Below are positions 1-8,496 of a stretch of DNA of 64,000 nt, in pieces. Below the pieces are notes generated by a model, which saw only the letters and a list, made by a program, of their open reading frames with translations, did not search any database and was not told the DNA's origin. The stretch comes from JBFMFH01 sp040752275 (GTDB lineage: Bacteria > Acidobacteriota > Vicinamibacteria > Vicinamibacterales > JAKQTR01): the NCBI GenBank assembly GCA_040752275.1, contig JBFMFH010000057.1, positions 9,869 to 73,868 of the forward strand. Reading direction: 5' to 3'. The position numbers and the translations under genes are program-made. Every line of letters starts with the position of its first letter. Position 1 is the first letter of the stretch.

Positions 1-2
1 AC

Positions 3-224
3 TGGAATTCGCGCCAGGAAGTGGCGGGCCGGGCGCTGGTCATGTTCCGCATTCGGCGCGACGGCCGCATCACCGACATCGAGCTGGAACGTTCGAGCGG
101 GTACGCCGCGTTGGACCTGACGGCCCAGCGTGCCTTGTTCCTCACCCAGCGGCTGCCTCCGTTGCCGTCCGCGTTTCCGAACGACGAGCTGACGGTGCAT
201 CTGCGCTTCGACTATGAACGGTGA
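3..224 (+). CDS. TonB/TolA C-terminal domain protein, 3' part only
   Basis: The reading frame is open from the left edge to the TGA at 222-224, so only the last 73 residues are present. They carry the TonB C-terminal pattern: a valine-rich strand, the stretch FRIRRDGRITDIELERSSG, then an 'ALDLTAQRAL' helix and the closing strand 'LTVHLRFDYER'. Such domains sit in the periplasm at the end of TolA or TonB proteins and link the energised inner-membrane TolQR/ExbBD motor to outer-membrane partners. It overlaps the GTG start of tolB, which favours a TolA role over a siderophore TonB. Any upstream tolQ/tolR would lie outside the window. A GTG at 21 exists in frame but is internal to the domain. Confidence 0.8.
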   Translation, partial: WNSRQEVAGRALVMFRIRRDGRITDIELERSSGYAALDLTAQRALFLTQRLPPLPSAFPNDELTVHLRFDYER

Positions 225-1615
225 CGATGCGTCTACTGATTTCGATTCTCGCCGTCGGCATCGGCTGCGCTGTGGTCGCGTTCCTTGTGGGACCCGGGAC
301 TCTCGGGACGGATATCGTCCTCGTCGCGGCATCGCCGCAGTCCCGCCCGCAGTCTGAACTCAGCCTGAGCATCACCGGTGAGTCCGGCGCGCGCACGCGC
401 TACGCCGTGCCGGACTTCATCGCCAGGACCAACGAGCCCGATACCCTCGCGGCCGCCAGGGAGATTGGCGAGGTCCTCTGGAACGATCTGGTGTTCGAGC
501 GCGAGTTCTACATGATCCCGCGTGATACCTACAAGTCGATCCCGCCGGCCCGGTCGGCCACCGACGTGCCGTTCGACCGATGGCGCGAGCTAGGCACCGA
601 CGGCCTGGTCGTTGGGACGCTCGAGCGCTCGGGTGCGAATGCCTTCCGCGTGGAGGTACGGCTGTACGATGTGAAGGCCCGGCGCTCGGTGATGGCACGC
701 GAGTATACGGGATCCACGATCAACCCTCGGCTCTACGCCCACACGGCAGCGGACGAGATTCATCAGCAGCAGCGTGCGCTGCGCGGCGTGGCGCGCACCA
801 AGCTCGCCTTTTCCTCGGATCGCGACGGCGAGCGCGTCACCGGAACGATTCAGAACCGGGACGTGAAGGAGATCTACATCGCCGACTACGACGGCGCGAA
901 CCAGCGGCGCGTGACGATCTCGCGCAAGCTGAATCTGTCGCCGGCCTGGTCGCCGGACGGGCGGGCCATTGCGTACACGTCGTACCGCCAGGACTACCCG
1001 GACCTCTACCTCTCACTCATCTACCAGGGGCAGCTCGAGAATCCGACAGGAGGCGACGCGCAGAACTGGCTGCCGGCCTGGTCCCCGGACGGCACGCGCC
1101 TCTGCTTCGTCTCGAACCGGGACGGCAATCCGGAGCTGTACATCATGAATCGGACCGGCTCCGGGCTCCGGCGCCTAACGAACAACCCCGCCATCGATTC
1201 GACACCGACCTGGTCGCCGAGCGGCACGCAGATCGCGTTCGTATCGAGTCGCTCCGGGTCCCCACAGGTCTACATCGTGGATACCGATGGGCTGAACCTG
1301 CGGAAGATCACCTCCGAGTCCTACTGCGACCGGCCGAGCTGGTCGCCGGCCCCCTTCAACGAGATCGCGTATGCGTCGAGGACCGGCCCGGGGTACGATA
1401 TCAAGACGTTCGACCTCGCGACGGGCGAACTCCGCCAGCTGACGTGGGGTGAGGGCAGCAACGAGAGTCCGAGCTACGCCCCGAACGGCCGGCACCTGGC
1501 CTTCAGCTCGACGCGGACCGGCAAGCGGCAGATCTTCACCATCGGGCGTGACGGGAAGGGCGTGCGCCAGATTACGCGAGCGGGCAACAACGCCACGCCG
1601 GACTGGTCGCGCTAG
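221..1615 (+). CDS. tolB: Tol-Pal system beta-propeller protein TolB
   Basis: This is the periplasmic propeller of the Tol-Pal envelope constriction system. It binds Pal and takes part in the energised TolA cycle. The 464-residue protein has an N-terminal hydrophobic export segment (about residues 4-35), a TolB N-terminal alpha/beta domain (about 55-190) and at least five PD40 propeller blades, each with a 'SPAWSPDG'-like turn, for example 'PAWSPDGRAIAYTS' and 'PTWSPSGTQIAFVSS'. Length is close to the family norm of 430-460. The GTG start overlaps the upstream TGA (GTGA), an arrangement repeated elsewhere in this window; an in-frame ATG at 227 is the alternative. pal follows after 46 nt, the classical order. 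Confidence 0.95.
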   Translation: MTMRLLISILAVGIGCAVVAFLVGPGTLGTDIVLVAASPQSRPQSELSLSITGESGARTRYAVPDFIARTNEPDTLAAAREIGEVLWNDLVFEREFYMIPRDTYKSIPPARSATDVPFDRWRELGTDGLVVGTLERSGANAFRVEVRLYDVKARRSVMAREYTGSTINPRLYAHTAADEIHQQQRALRGVARTKLAFSSDRDGERVTGTIQNRDVKEIYIADYDGANQRRVTISRKLNLSPAWSPDGRAIAYTSYRQDYPDLYLSLIYQGQLENPTGGDAQNWLPAWSPDGTRLCFVSNRDGNPELYIMNRTGSGLRRLTNNPAIDSTPTWSPSGTQIAFVSSRSGSPQVYIVDTDGLNLRKITSESYCDRPSWSPAPFNEIAYASRTGPGYDIKTFDLATGELRQLTWGEGSNESPSYAPNGRHLAFSSTRTGKRQIFTIGRDGKGVRQITRAGNNATPDWSR

Positions 1616-1661
1616 CGTCGATGCGTCACGCGGAACCGAGAAGCAGCAAGGGGGCACGAGC

Positions 1662-2237
1662 ATGAGAGTCCGTTCAGTCTCGCTTATGACCGCTGTGATG
1701 GTCGCCATCCTGGTCAGTGCCTGCGCCAAACCGCAGGTCCCGGTCGCCAAGCCCGTGCCACCGCCGTCGGCCGGGGCGCCCGAGGCGCCTTCCGCACCGT
1801 CGCCGAGGCCGACCGCTGTGCCCGATCAGCCGGTTGTGGCCGAGCCGACGATGACAGACGACCCGATGGCGACACGGACGATCGACGAGCTGAATCGGGA
1901 CTCCCCGCTGAAGCCGGCCTTCTTCGACTACGACAGCGACGAGTTGACTGCCGAGGCCCGGGGCGTCCTTGACGAGAACGCCGCGATCCTGAAGCGATAC
2001 TCGAACTGGGCGATCACGATCGAAGGGCATTGCGACGAGCGGGGAACGGCCGAGTACAACCTGGCGCTTGGCGAGCGCCGCGCGGTGGCGGCGCTGTCCT
2101 ATCTCGTGTCGCTGGGCGTCGAGCAGCGACGGGTGCGCACGGTCAGCTACGGGAAGGAATTCCCGTTCGATCCCGGGCACGACGAGTCGGCTTGGGCGCT
2201 GAACCGGCGCGCGCATTTCGTGATTACGGGCAAGTAG
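1662..2237 (+). CDS. pal: Peptidoglycan-associated lipoprotein Pal
   Basis: This is an outer-membrane lipoprotein that anchors the membrane to peptidoglycan and is mobilised by TolB. The 191-residue protein begins with a lipoprotein signal ending in LVSAC, with lipidated Cys21. A proline/alanine-rich linker (about 24-60) follows, then an OmpA-like domain (about 85-190). The peptidoglycan-binding signature is visible: 'FFDYDSDEL', 'IEGHCDERGTAEYN', 'LGERRA' and a final 'NRRAHFVI'. The ATG at 1662 is preceded by an AAGGGGG ribosome-binding site. The frame is open further upstream, but that part is a shadow of tolB and would destroy the signal peptide. Confidence 0.95.
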   Translation: MRVRSVSLMTAVMVAILVSACAKPQVPVAKPVPPPSAGAPEAPSAPSPRPTAVPDQPVVAEPTMTDDPMATRTIDELNRDSPLKPAFFDYDSDELTAEARGVLDENAAILKRYSNWAITIEGHCDERGTAEYNLALGERRAVAALSYLVSLGVEQRRVRTVSYGKEFPFDPGHDESAWALNRRAHFVITGK

Positions 2238-2270
2238 CAGGACCCGGTGTCCGGGCCGGCAGGTGGGACG

Positions 2271-3149
2271 ATGATGATGACACGACGAGCGGGCATTCTG
2301 GCGGTCGTGGTGATGCTGTTGGCGATCACGCACTCGGCGTCACTCGAGGCCGCCAACAAGGAACACCAGCAGATGATGGCCGACATCCGCATGCTCCAGC
2401 AGCAGACGCAGCAGCTGCAGGCGCAGATTGTGGCGTTGACGGACGTCCTCAAGGCCGTCACCACGCGGCTGGACGATCAGGCGGGCGTGAGCCGCAAGTC
2501 GTTCGCCGATCAGAAACTGCTCGTGGACACCGTCGCGACCGAGGTGCGCGTCGTCCGCGAGAAGGTCGATGAAACCAACGTCCGGCTCACGTCCATGTCC
2601 CAGGAGGTGGAGGCCATCCGCCTCGGTCAGGCCGCGCTCGCCGCCCGCACCACCCAGCCGGCCGCGCCCCCGGGAGAGGCGCCGCCTGAGGGTGCCCAGG
2701 GCGCCGCGCCACAGCCGCCCCCGACGCCGCCGCCCTCGCCGATCGCCGCCGGCGAGTCGCCGCAGCGCATGTTCGAACGGGCCCGAGCCGACTACTACGC
2801 GGGCCAGTGGAGCCTCGCGATCCTCGGATTCGACAGCTACATCAAGACGTTCCCGAAGTCCGACCTCGCCGACGACGCGCAGTACTACATCGGGGAGACC
2901 CACTACAGCGCCGGGAAGTTCAAGGAGGCCGTTGCGGCCTACGACGCGCTCATCGCCAACCACCCCTCGAGCAACACCCTGCCCGACACGTACTACAAGC
3001 GAGGTCTCGCACTGAACTCGCTCGGCCAGGTTCCGCAGGCCAAGGCGTCGTTCGAGCACTGCGTGAAGAACTACCCGGACAGTGACGCGGGTCGGCTGGC
3101 CCGGCAGGCCCTGGATCGACTGAACAGGATTGGGCGACAGGGCGCCTAG
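2271..3149 (+). CDS. cpoB: Cell division coordinator CpoB (YbgF family)
   Basis: This is a periplasmic TPR protein that links Tol-Pal to peptidoglycan synthesis at the septum. The 292-residue product has a signal peptide ending near 'SLEAAN', a Gln-rich coiled coil (about 30-115; the trimerisation region of YbgF), a proline-rich linker around 125-155, and C-terminal TPRs ('YAGQWSLAILGFDSYIK', 'KFKEAVAAYDALIAN', 'GQVPQAKASFEHCVKNYP'). It is the last gene of the tol-pal cluster. Three ATGs stand in tandem from 2271, and an AGGTGGG site lies just upstream. The GTG at 2247 is a less likely start because it has no such site. Confidence 0.9.
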   Translation: MMMTRRAGILAVVVMLLAITHSASLEAANKEHQQMMADIRMLQQQTQQLQAQIVALTDVLKAVTTRLDDQAGVSRKSFADQKLLVDTVATEVRVVREKVDETNVRLTSMSQEVEAIRLGQAALAARTTQPAAPPGEAPPEGAQGAAPQPPPTPPPSPIAAGESPQRMFERARADYYAGQWSLAILGFDSYIKTFPKSDLADDAQYYIGETHYSAGKFKEAVAAYDALIANHPSSNTLPDTYYKRGLALNSLGQVPQAKASFEHCVKNYPDSDAGRLARQALDRLNRIGRQGA

Positions 3150-3188
3150 TGCACCAGCGCACGACGTGACGGAAAGGACATCCGACGC

Positions 3189-3617
3189 ATGGCATCCAAC
3201 AGTTACAACCGCCTGATCCTCATCGGCAACCTGGGGCGCGACGCCGAACTGCGCTACACGCCGAATGGCAAGGCCGTCGCCACCACGAGCCTCGCCATCG
3301 ACGATCTGTCGAAGAAAGACGACGCCGGCAAGCCGACGACCGAGTGGTATCGCATCAAGATCTGGGGGAAGCAGGGCGAGACCCTCAAACAGTACCTCGT
3401 GAAGGGCAAACAGGTGTACGTGGAGGGACGGCTGTCGATCCAGACGTGGACCGATCGTGAGGGCCACCACCGGTACACCCCCGAGGTGTCGGTCGATCGG
3501 ATCCTGCTGCTCGGAGGCGGTGGCATGTCGTCGGGTGGCGCCTCGCGCGACATCCAGGTCGCAGACGACACCGACCAGCTCCCCGACGAGACGACGGCAG
3601 ACGACATCCCCTTCTGA
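3189..3617 (+). CDS. ssb: Single-stranded DNA-binding protein
   Basis: This binds and protects single-stranded DNA and recruits repair and replication partners through its acidic tip. The 142-residue protein has the OB fold (about 5-110), starting 'NRLILIGNLGRDAELRYTP', with the aromatic-containing 'TEWYRIKIWGK' strand. It ends in DDIPF, the conserved SSB C-terminal peptide. A GGAAAGGA ribosome-binding site precedes ATG 3189. It follows cpoB after 39 nt and converges on the cupin gene; a hairpin lies between them. Confidence 0.97.
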   Translation: MASNSYNRLILIGNLGRDAELRYTPNGKAVATTSLAIDDLSKKDDAGKPTTEWYRIKIWGKQGETLKQYLVKGKQVYVEGRLSIQTWTDREGHHRYTPEVSVDRILLLGGGGMSSGGASRDIQVADDTDQLPDETTADDIPF

Positions 3618-3686
3618 CGATTGCCCCGGGCGACCGGTGTCGGGCAATGGGCGTCAGACGCAGGTCCAGGGGTGGTCAGACCCCGA

Positions 3687-3706
3687 CCCAGGGCTTCAGC
3701 CCTGGG
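3687..3706. terminator. Bidirectional hairpin between ssb and the cupin gene
   Basis: CCCAGGGC (3687-3694) pairs with GCCCTGGG (3699-3706) around the 4-nt loop TTCA. The TGA stop of the minus-strand cupin gene (3696-3698) sits inside that loop. There is no run of T on either side, so this is a terminator by position and symmetry rather than a textbook intrinsic one. Confidence 0.5.
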
Positions 3707-4085
3707 CCGGGTCTCTCGGCGTCAGGCGTCCGTAGCGGTCCTCGAGTCTCACCACGTCGTCGAGCTCAGGCGTCGATACTTCGAAGATGTCGCAGTCATC
3801 GATCGCCGTCATGCGGTGCACCGTCCCGGGCACGACGTGGACCTTGTCGCCGGGCCCCATCTCCACCGTGGCCAGCTCGTCGCCACGCTTGATCTCGAAG
3901 CGCAGCCTCCCCTTCCACAGCAGAATCGTCTCTTCCTTCTTCACGTGGTACTGCAGGCTGAGCGCGTGCCCGGCGTCGATGTGGAGCACCTTGCCGACGT
4001 AGCGGTCGGTCAGCGCCCAGTGCAGCTCGTATCCCCAGGGCTTGTCGATGCGCTTCACCCCGGTGTCGGTGTCAGGACTCGCCAT
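3696..4085 (-). CDS. Cupin, mannose-6-phosphate isomerase type II-like
   Basis: This is a 129-residue single cupin domain. 'DKPWGYE' and 'YVGKVLHIDAGHALSLQYH' are hallmarks of the C-terminal isomerase domain of type II phosphomannose isomerase/ManC proteins. The metal ligands are likely the His and Glu of 'QYHVKKEETI' and the His of 'PGTVHRM'. Stand-alone versions are common and their sugar-phosphate substrate is not settled, so isomerase activity is inferred. It is the last gene of the long minus-strand run. Its ATG lies 14 nt inside the end of ptsI, which ties it to the PTS genes. Confidence 0.85.
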   Translation of the reverse strand: MASPDTDTGVKRIDKPWGYELHWALTDRYVGKVLHIDAGHALSLQYHVKKEETILLWKGRLRFEIKRGDELATVEMGPGDKVHVVPGTVHRMTAIDDCDIFEVSTPELDDVVRLEDRYGRLTPRDPAQG

Positions 4086-5859
4086 GTGCTCTCCCGCCGG
4101 CGCCTTCCTCGCGCCGGCCTGCGCCGGGCGGCCTCAGTGCCGCCACGGACTTCACGACCAGACTCCGGATCTCCCGGCCCGTCCCCAGGCGCATGGCCCG
4201 GGCCGCCACCCGCCTCATTTCCGCGAGACTCAGCCCCGCCACGATGGCCCGCGCCGGAGCGATGGAGCTGGGCGCCATGCTGAAGGTGGTGACCCCAAGA
4301 CCCATCAGTATCGCCAGCGAGGCCGGGTCGCCTGCCATCTCGCCACACACGGACAGGGGTTTGCGGTGCCGCGCGGCAGCGCGGATGACCTGCCGGATCA
4401 CTCGAAGGATGGCCGGGTGCAGAGGATCGTAGAGATCGGCCACGCGCCCGTCCGAGCGATCCACTGCCAGGCAGTATTGGACGAGGTCGTTCGTCCCGAT
4501 GCTGAAGAAGTCCGCGTCGCGCGCCAGCAGGTCGGCCGTCAGGGCGGCAGACGGCACTTCGATCATCACCCCGACGGGAATATCCGGAACCCGCCCCTCG
4601 CCCTCCGAGATCTCGGACTGGACCCCGCGCAGGGCGGAGCGGGCCGCCCGCAGTTCTTCCACCGACGAGATCAAGGGAAACAGAATCCGGATGGGCCCGT
4701 GCCGTGATGCCCGGACGAGGGCGCGGAGCTGTGTATCGAAGACGTCGCGGCGGTCGAGGCTGAGCCGGATCGCCCGAAGGCCAAGTGGCCCCCTGGACGT
4801 GCCGCCGACGGGATGGCGGTTTCCAGACACCTGGAACTCGTCCACGTCAAACGTGCGGACCGTGACCGGCAGAGGGGCCATCCCCTCGACGAGGGCCCGG
4901 TAGACGCGGTACTGCCGGTCTTCGTCGAAGCTCCCCAGGCTCTCGAGACCGATGGCGAATTCTGAACGGAACAGGCCGATGCCTTCGGCCCCGGCCGCCC
5001 TGGCGCCGGGCACCTCGGCCGGTGTCTCGACGTTGGCCTCGAAGCGGATGACCTGGTTGTCGGCGGTGGTGACCGGGCCCACGTCCGAGGCCCGGACCGG
5101 GAGGGCCACCCGCCCCCGGTGGCGGGCAAGCACTCGTTCGTGCGCGTCCGGAGTGGGATCGAGGACGAACTCGCCGGCGTCGCCGTCGAGCACCGCCATC
5201 GCGCCGGGCCGGATGAGCGCCGTGGCCCGACGCAGGCCCGCCACGGCGGGGACGCGGCGCGACCGCACGATGATCGACGCGTGGTGGGTGCGACTGCCGC
5301 CGTCGATGGCCACGCCAAGGATGCGCGCGGGCTCGAGTTGTCCGGCAACCGACGGGGCGAGCTCGTCCACAACCAGAATCGACGGCACCTCGATACCGGC
5401 GAGGACCGACCAGGGGCTGGTGGTCGTCGGTCTCAGTGCCCGGGCCAGGCGGCCGACCACATCCGCCACGTCGCCGCGCCGCTCGCGAAGGTACGCATCG
5501 TCGGCCTGGTCGAAGACCGTGCTGACTTCATCGAACGCCCGCTGCAGCGCCCACTCGGCGTTGAGACAATCGGTCTCCACGATTGCCTTTGCGCGAGGGA
5601 CCAGGGGCTGATCGTCCAGCATCAGCAACTGCGCATCGAACAGTGAGGCCAATTCCGGCCCCGACGAGCGCGTGACGCGTTCGCGGACCTGTTCGAGCTG
5701 GCGGCGCGCCAGCCGCGCGGCCTCGTCCAGCCGCGCCGCTTCCCGTGCGACGTGACCCTGGGCCACCGTGTAGCGGATGGCGAAGGGGTTCTGCAGGAGC
5801 ACGACCGCGGGCCCGGAGGCGACTCCCGGGGAGACCGGAATGCCGATGAGCTGGATCAC
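4072..5859 (-). CDS. ptsI: PTS enzyme I, phosphoenolpyruvate-protein phosphotransferase
   Basis: This transfers phosphate from phosphoenolpyruvate to HPr. The 595-residue protein (family about 575) has an N-terminal HPr-binding helical domain and a phospho-His swivelling domain with 'DGGSRTHHASI'. The active histidine is His193 by alignment with the usual GGxTSHxxI, although this copy has one extra residue in the motif. The C-terminal PEP-binding TIM barrel shows 'GIGLFRSEF', 'GTNDLVQYCLAVDR' and 'CGEMAGDP'. No GAF domain is present, so this is not the nitrogen-type PtsP. The GTG start overlaps the ptsH stop (GTGA). No EIIB or EIIC gene is in the window, so the product probably serves regulatory phosphorelay. 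Confidence 0.95.
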   Translation of the reverse strand: MIQLIGIPVSPGVASGPAVVLLQNPFAIRYTVAQGHVAREAARLDEAARLARRQLEQVRERVTRSSGPELASLFDAQLLMLDDQPLVPRAKAIVETDCLNAEWALQRAFDEVSTVFDQADDAYLRERRGDVADVVGRLARALRPTTTSPWSVLAGIEVPSILVVDELAPSVAGQLEPARILGVAIDGGSRTHHASIIVRSRRVPAVAGLRRATALIRPGAMAVLDGDAGEFVLDPTPDAHERVLARHRGRVALPVRASDVGPVTTADNQVIRFEANVETPAEVPGARAAGAEGIGLFRSEFAIGLESLGSFDEDRQYRVYRALVEGMAPLPVTVRTFDVDEFQVSGNRHPVGGTSRGPLGLRAIRLSLDRRDVFDTQLRALVRASRHGPIRILFPLISSVEELRAARSALRGVQSEISEGEGRVPDIPVGVMIEVPSAALTADLLARDADFFSIGTNDLVQYCLAVDRSDGRVADLYDPLHPAILRVIRQVIRAAARHRKPLSVCGEMAGDPASLAILMGLGVTTFSMAPSSIAPARAIVAGLSLAEMRRVAARAMRLGTGREIRSLVVKSVAALRPPGAGRREEGAGGRAHGES

Positions 5860-6125
5860 GGCGCCTCACCGAACCCCGTTTCGACGAGTCGGACCAATGC
5901 CTCGGCCGCAGCCTCCTCGTCGGGGCCCTCCGCGGTGATGGTGACCACCGACTGACACCGGGCCGCGAGGAGCAGGAGTCCGAGAATGCTCTTGCCGTCG
6001 ACCGACCGGCCGTCGCGGTTCACCGTGACCCTGGCCTGGAAGCTCGTGGCCAGGTGGACGAACCGGGCCGCGGCTCGGGCGTGCATGCCGAGTGCGTTCG
6101 AGACCACCACCTGCCGCGTCATCAT
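5856..6125 (-). CDS. ptsH: HPr phosphocarrier protein
   Basis: This 89-residue phosphocarrier has both phosphorylation sites at their canonical positions: His15 in 'NALGMHARAA', accepting phosphate from enzyme I, and Ser46 in 'VDGKSILG', the target of HprK. The presence of hprK four genes upstream in the same run supports real Ser46 control. It overlaps the EIIA gene by 4 nt (ATGA) and ptsI by 4 nt (GTGA), so translation of the three is probably coupled. Confidence 0.96.
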   Translation of the reverse strand: MMTRQVVVSNALGMHARAAARFVHLATSFQARVTVNRDGRSVDGKSILGLLLLAARCQSVVTITAEGPDEEAAAEALVRLVETGFGEAP

Positions 6126-6535
6126 ACGTTGCGGGGCTCACCTCTCAGCAGATCGGACGCGACGTGGATGGACGATCGGCCGGTCTCCCTGAGTTCGCGG
6201 GCCACGGCCAGCAGGTCGTCCGAGTTCCGCAGGCCGGCGAGCTTGATCAGCATCGGCAGGTTGACGCCGGTGACAATCTCCACGGCGCCGGGCTCGAGGA
6301 ACGTCATGCCCAGGTTGCTGGGCGTTCCGCCGAACATATCGGTCAGGATTACCACGCCCTTGCCCTGCTGGCATCTCACGACCGCCTGGCGGATCTCCTC
6401 GCGGGCGTCCTCGACATCATCGTGCCATCCAATCGAGACGGCGGCGAACCTGGGCAGGTCTCCAACGATGGCTTCGGCCGCGCTCAAGAGTTCCCGTGCC
6501 AGTTGCCCGTGTGTGACGACGACGACGCCAATCAC
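6122..6535 (-). CDS. PTS EIIA component, mannose type
   Basis: This 137-residue EIIA-Man fold protein accepts phosphate from HPr on His9 in 'VVVTHG'. The family signature 'DMFGGTPSN' follows near residues 86-94. There is no fused or adjacent EIIB, EIIC or EIID, so a transport role is not supported here; lone EIIA-Man proteins beside hprK and rapZ are usually read as regulatory outputs. GTG start. It lies 27 nt downstream of rapZ and overlaps ptsH. Confidence 0.92.
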   Translation of the reverse strand: MIGVVVVTHGQLARELLSAAEAIVGDLPRFAAVSIGWHDDVEDAREEIRQAVVRCQQGKGVVILTDMFGGTPSNLGMTFLEPGAVEIVTGVNLPMLIKLAGLRNSDDLLAVARELRETGRSSIHVASDLLRGEPRNV

Positions 6536-6562
6536 GACTGCTCCTTGCCCGACCCTGCCGGG

Positions 6563-7474
6563 TCACTCATCCGCGCCGGCGATGTCCCGGTGTCGCACGT
6601 GGACCCCGACATCCGGCAGCGCCTCCAGGACGGAACGAATCGCCTCGGCCACGTAGACGGACCGATGCCGCCCGCCGGTGCACCCGATGGCGACCGTCAG
6701 ATAGGTCTTGCCTTCCGCAGCGTACTGCGGAACCAGGTACTGCAGCAATGCACCGAAGCGTCCGACGGCTTCGCCCGTGGCGCCGCGCGTCTCCATGAAT
6801 CGCACGACGGCGTCATCCCGTCCGGTCAGCGGGCGGAGCCGGGGAACAAAATGAGGATTCGGGAGAAAGCGCACGTCAAAGACCAGGTCTGCTTCCGGGG
6901 GCAGGCCGTGCTTGAACCCGAAGCTGACCAGCGTGATCTGGAGCGGGCGTGCGACCTTCGCTCCCGACGCGAGCCCGCGGAATACCGCCCGCAGGTCGTG
7001 CACCGTCAGCGTGCTGGTATCGACGATCTCGTCGGCCATGGCCCGGATCGGGCGCATGCGGCGCGTCTCCTCGCGGATACCCTCGCGCACCGGGCGGTTC
7101 AGCGCGAGCGGATGGGGCCGGCGCGTCTCGCTGAACCGGCGCACCAGCACCGACTCCCGCGCCTCGAGGAACACGAGGACGGGACTGAGCCTCGAGCGTT
7201 TGAGCTTCCGAAACAGCTTGGGAAAGTCGGCGAGGAAGGAGCCTTCGCGGACGTCGACCACGATGGCGACCTTCTCGAGATCCGATCCGGCCCTGGTCGC
7301 CAGGAAACCGAGGGTCGGAATCAGCGCGGTCGGCAGGTTGTCGACACAGAAATAGCCGAGATCCTCGAGGGCGTGGATGGCCTGCGACTTCCCCGCACCA
7401 GATAGTCCGGTGACGATGACGAAGCGCCCGGGCACCGATGTCAAGCTGGCGGCGGTGGCTCTCTGGCGGGGCAT
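6563..7474 (-). CDS. rapZ: RNase adapter / nucleotide-binding protein RapZ
   Basis: This is a P-loop protein of the RapZ/YvcJ family. In enterobacteria it binds glmZ-type sRNAs to control amino-sugar synthesis; elsewhere its role is less clear. The 303-residue protein shows Walker A GLSGAGKS (23-30) and the C-terminal signature 'GCTGGRHRSV'. The ATG at 7474 shares one base with the hprK stop (TGATG); a GTG one codon earlier is possible. Its place between hprK and EIIA follows the widespread hprK-rapZ-PTS order. Confidence 0.93.
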   Translation of the reverse strand: MPRQRATAASLTSVPGRFVIVTGLSGAGKSQAIHALEDLGYFCVDNLPTALIPTLGFLATRAGSDLEKVAIVVDVREGSFLADFPKLFRKLKRSRLSPVLVFLEARESVLVRRFSETRRPHPLALNRPVREGIREETRRMRPIRAMADEIVDTSTLTVHDLRAVFRGLASGAKVARPLQITLVSFGFKHGLPPEADLVFDVRFLPNPHFVPRLRPLTGRDDAVVRFMETRGATGEAVGRFGALLQYLVPQYAAEGKTYLTVAIGCTGGRHRSVYVAEAIRSVLEALPDVGVHVRHRDIAGADE

Positions 7475-8475
7475 CACTCGTTCTCCGGATCGACGGGCCC
7501 GCCCGCCGGGTCGAGAGCTCCCGACTCAACGTCCCGAAGCTGACGTTCGAGGCGCGCGGCGAGATCCCGCGCGCCGTGATGCCCGCGCGACCGGAGGACC
7601 TGGTTTCGCGCCGCGACCTCGACGAGGTTGGCCACGTTCCGGCCGGGTGCGATCGGCATCCTGACGAGCGGTACTCGGATGCCGAGAATCTCGAAGTGCT
7701 CGGTGTCGAGGCCGAGGCGTTCGTACTGCCGGCCGGCCTCCCAGCGTTCGAGCTGCACGACCAACTCGATCCGCTTCGAGGAGCGTGTCGACGACACGCC
7801 GAACAGGTCCTCGACGTTGATCACACCGAGGCCCCGGATCTCCATATGGTAGCGGGTCAATTCCGGGCAGGTTCCGATCAGCACCGACTCCGCCCGGCGC
7901 CGGATCTCGATCGCGTCGTCGCCGACGAGTCGGTGGCCGCGCATCACCAGGTCCAGGGCGCACTCGCTCTTGCCGATGCCGCTTTCGCCCACGATCAGCA
8001 CGCCGAGGCCGAGCAGGTCCAGCAGCACCGCGTGCAGCAGCGTCCGCTCGGCCAGGCGATCCTCGAGCACGCCGGTGACCTTCGCAATCGCGACCGGGGT
8101 CGGCAGATGCGTCCGGAGCAGCGGCACTTGGGCCCGTTCCGCCTCCTCGGCGAACTCGGGATGCACGTGGAGTCCGTCGGTGACGAGCGCGCACGGCACC
8201 TCGCGGCGCAGCGTCCGCTGCAGCGCCACACGCCGCGCGCCGGGCGGGAGCTGTTCGAGATAGCCGACTTCGCTGGCGCCGAAGACCAGGATTCTCCCGG
8301 GCTGGAGGTAGGAATGGAAGCCCACGAGAGCCAGGCCGGTCTTCAACACGTAGGGGTTGAGAATGCGCCGATCGAGGCCGCCCCGGCCCGCCACGATTTC
8401 GAAGGCGAGGTTGAACGCCTCCGATCGCAGGTTGAGCAGCCAGCCGACGGTGACATGCGGCGGGGGTACGCTCAT
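7474..8475 (-). CDS. hprK: HPr kinase/phosphorylase
   Basis: This bifunctional enzyme adds phosphate to, and removes it from, Ser46 of HPr according to metabolic state. The 333-residue protein has the N-terminal HprK domain (1-130), Walker A GESGIGKS (163-170), the catalytic His at 148, 'GDDAIE' and the family signature 'MEIRGLGVINVEDLFG'. Length is slightly above the usual 310-320 because of a charged C-terminal tail. The gene lies 21 nt after hpf and overlaps rapZ. Confidence 0.95.
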   Translation of the reverse strand: MSVPPPHVTVGWLLNLRSEAFNLAFEIVAGRGGLDRRILNPYVLKTGLALVGFHSYLQPGRILVFGASEVGYLEQLPPGARRVALQRTLRREVPCALVTDGLHVHPEFAEEAERAQVPLLRTHLPTPVAIAKVTGVLEDRLAERTLLHAVLLDLLGLGVLIVGESGIGKSECALDLVMRGHRLVGDDAIEIRRRAESVLIGTCPELTRYHMEIRGLGVINVEDLFGVSSTRSSKRIELVVQLERWEAGRQYERLGLDTEHFEILGIRVPLVRMPIAPGRNVANLVEVAARNQVLRSRGHHGARDLAARLERQLRDVESGALDPAGGPVDPENE

Positions 8476-8496
8476 GATGGGTCGCGCCGCTTCGTC

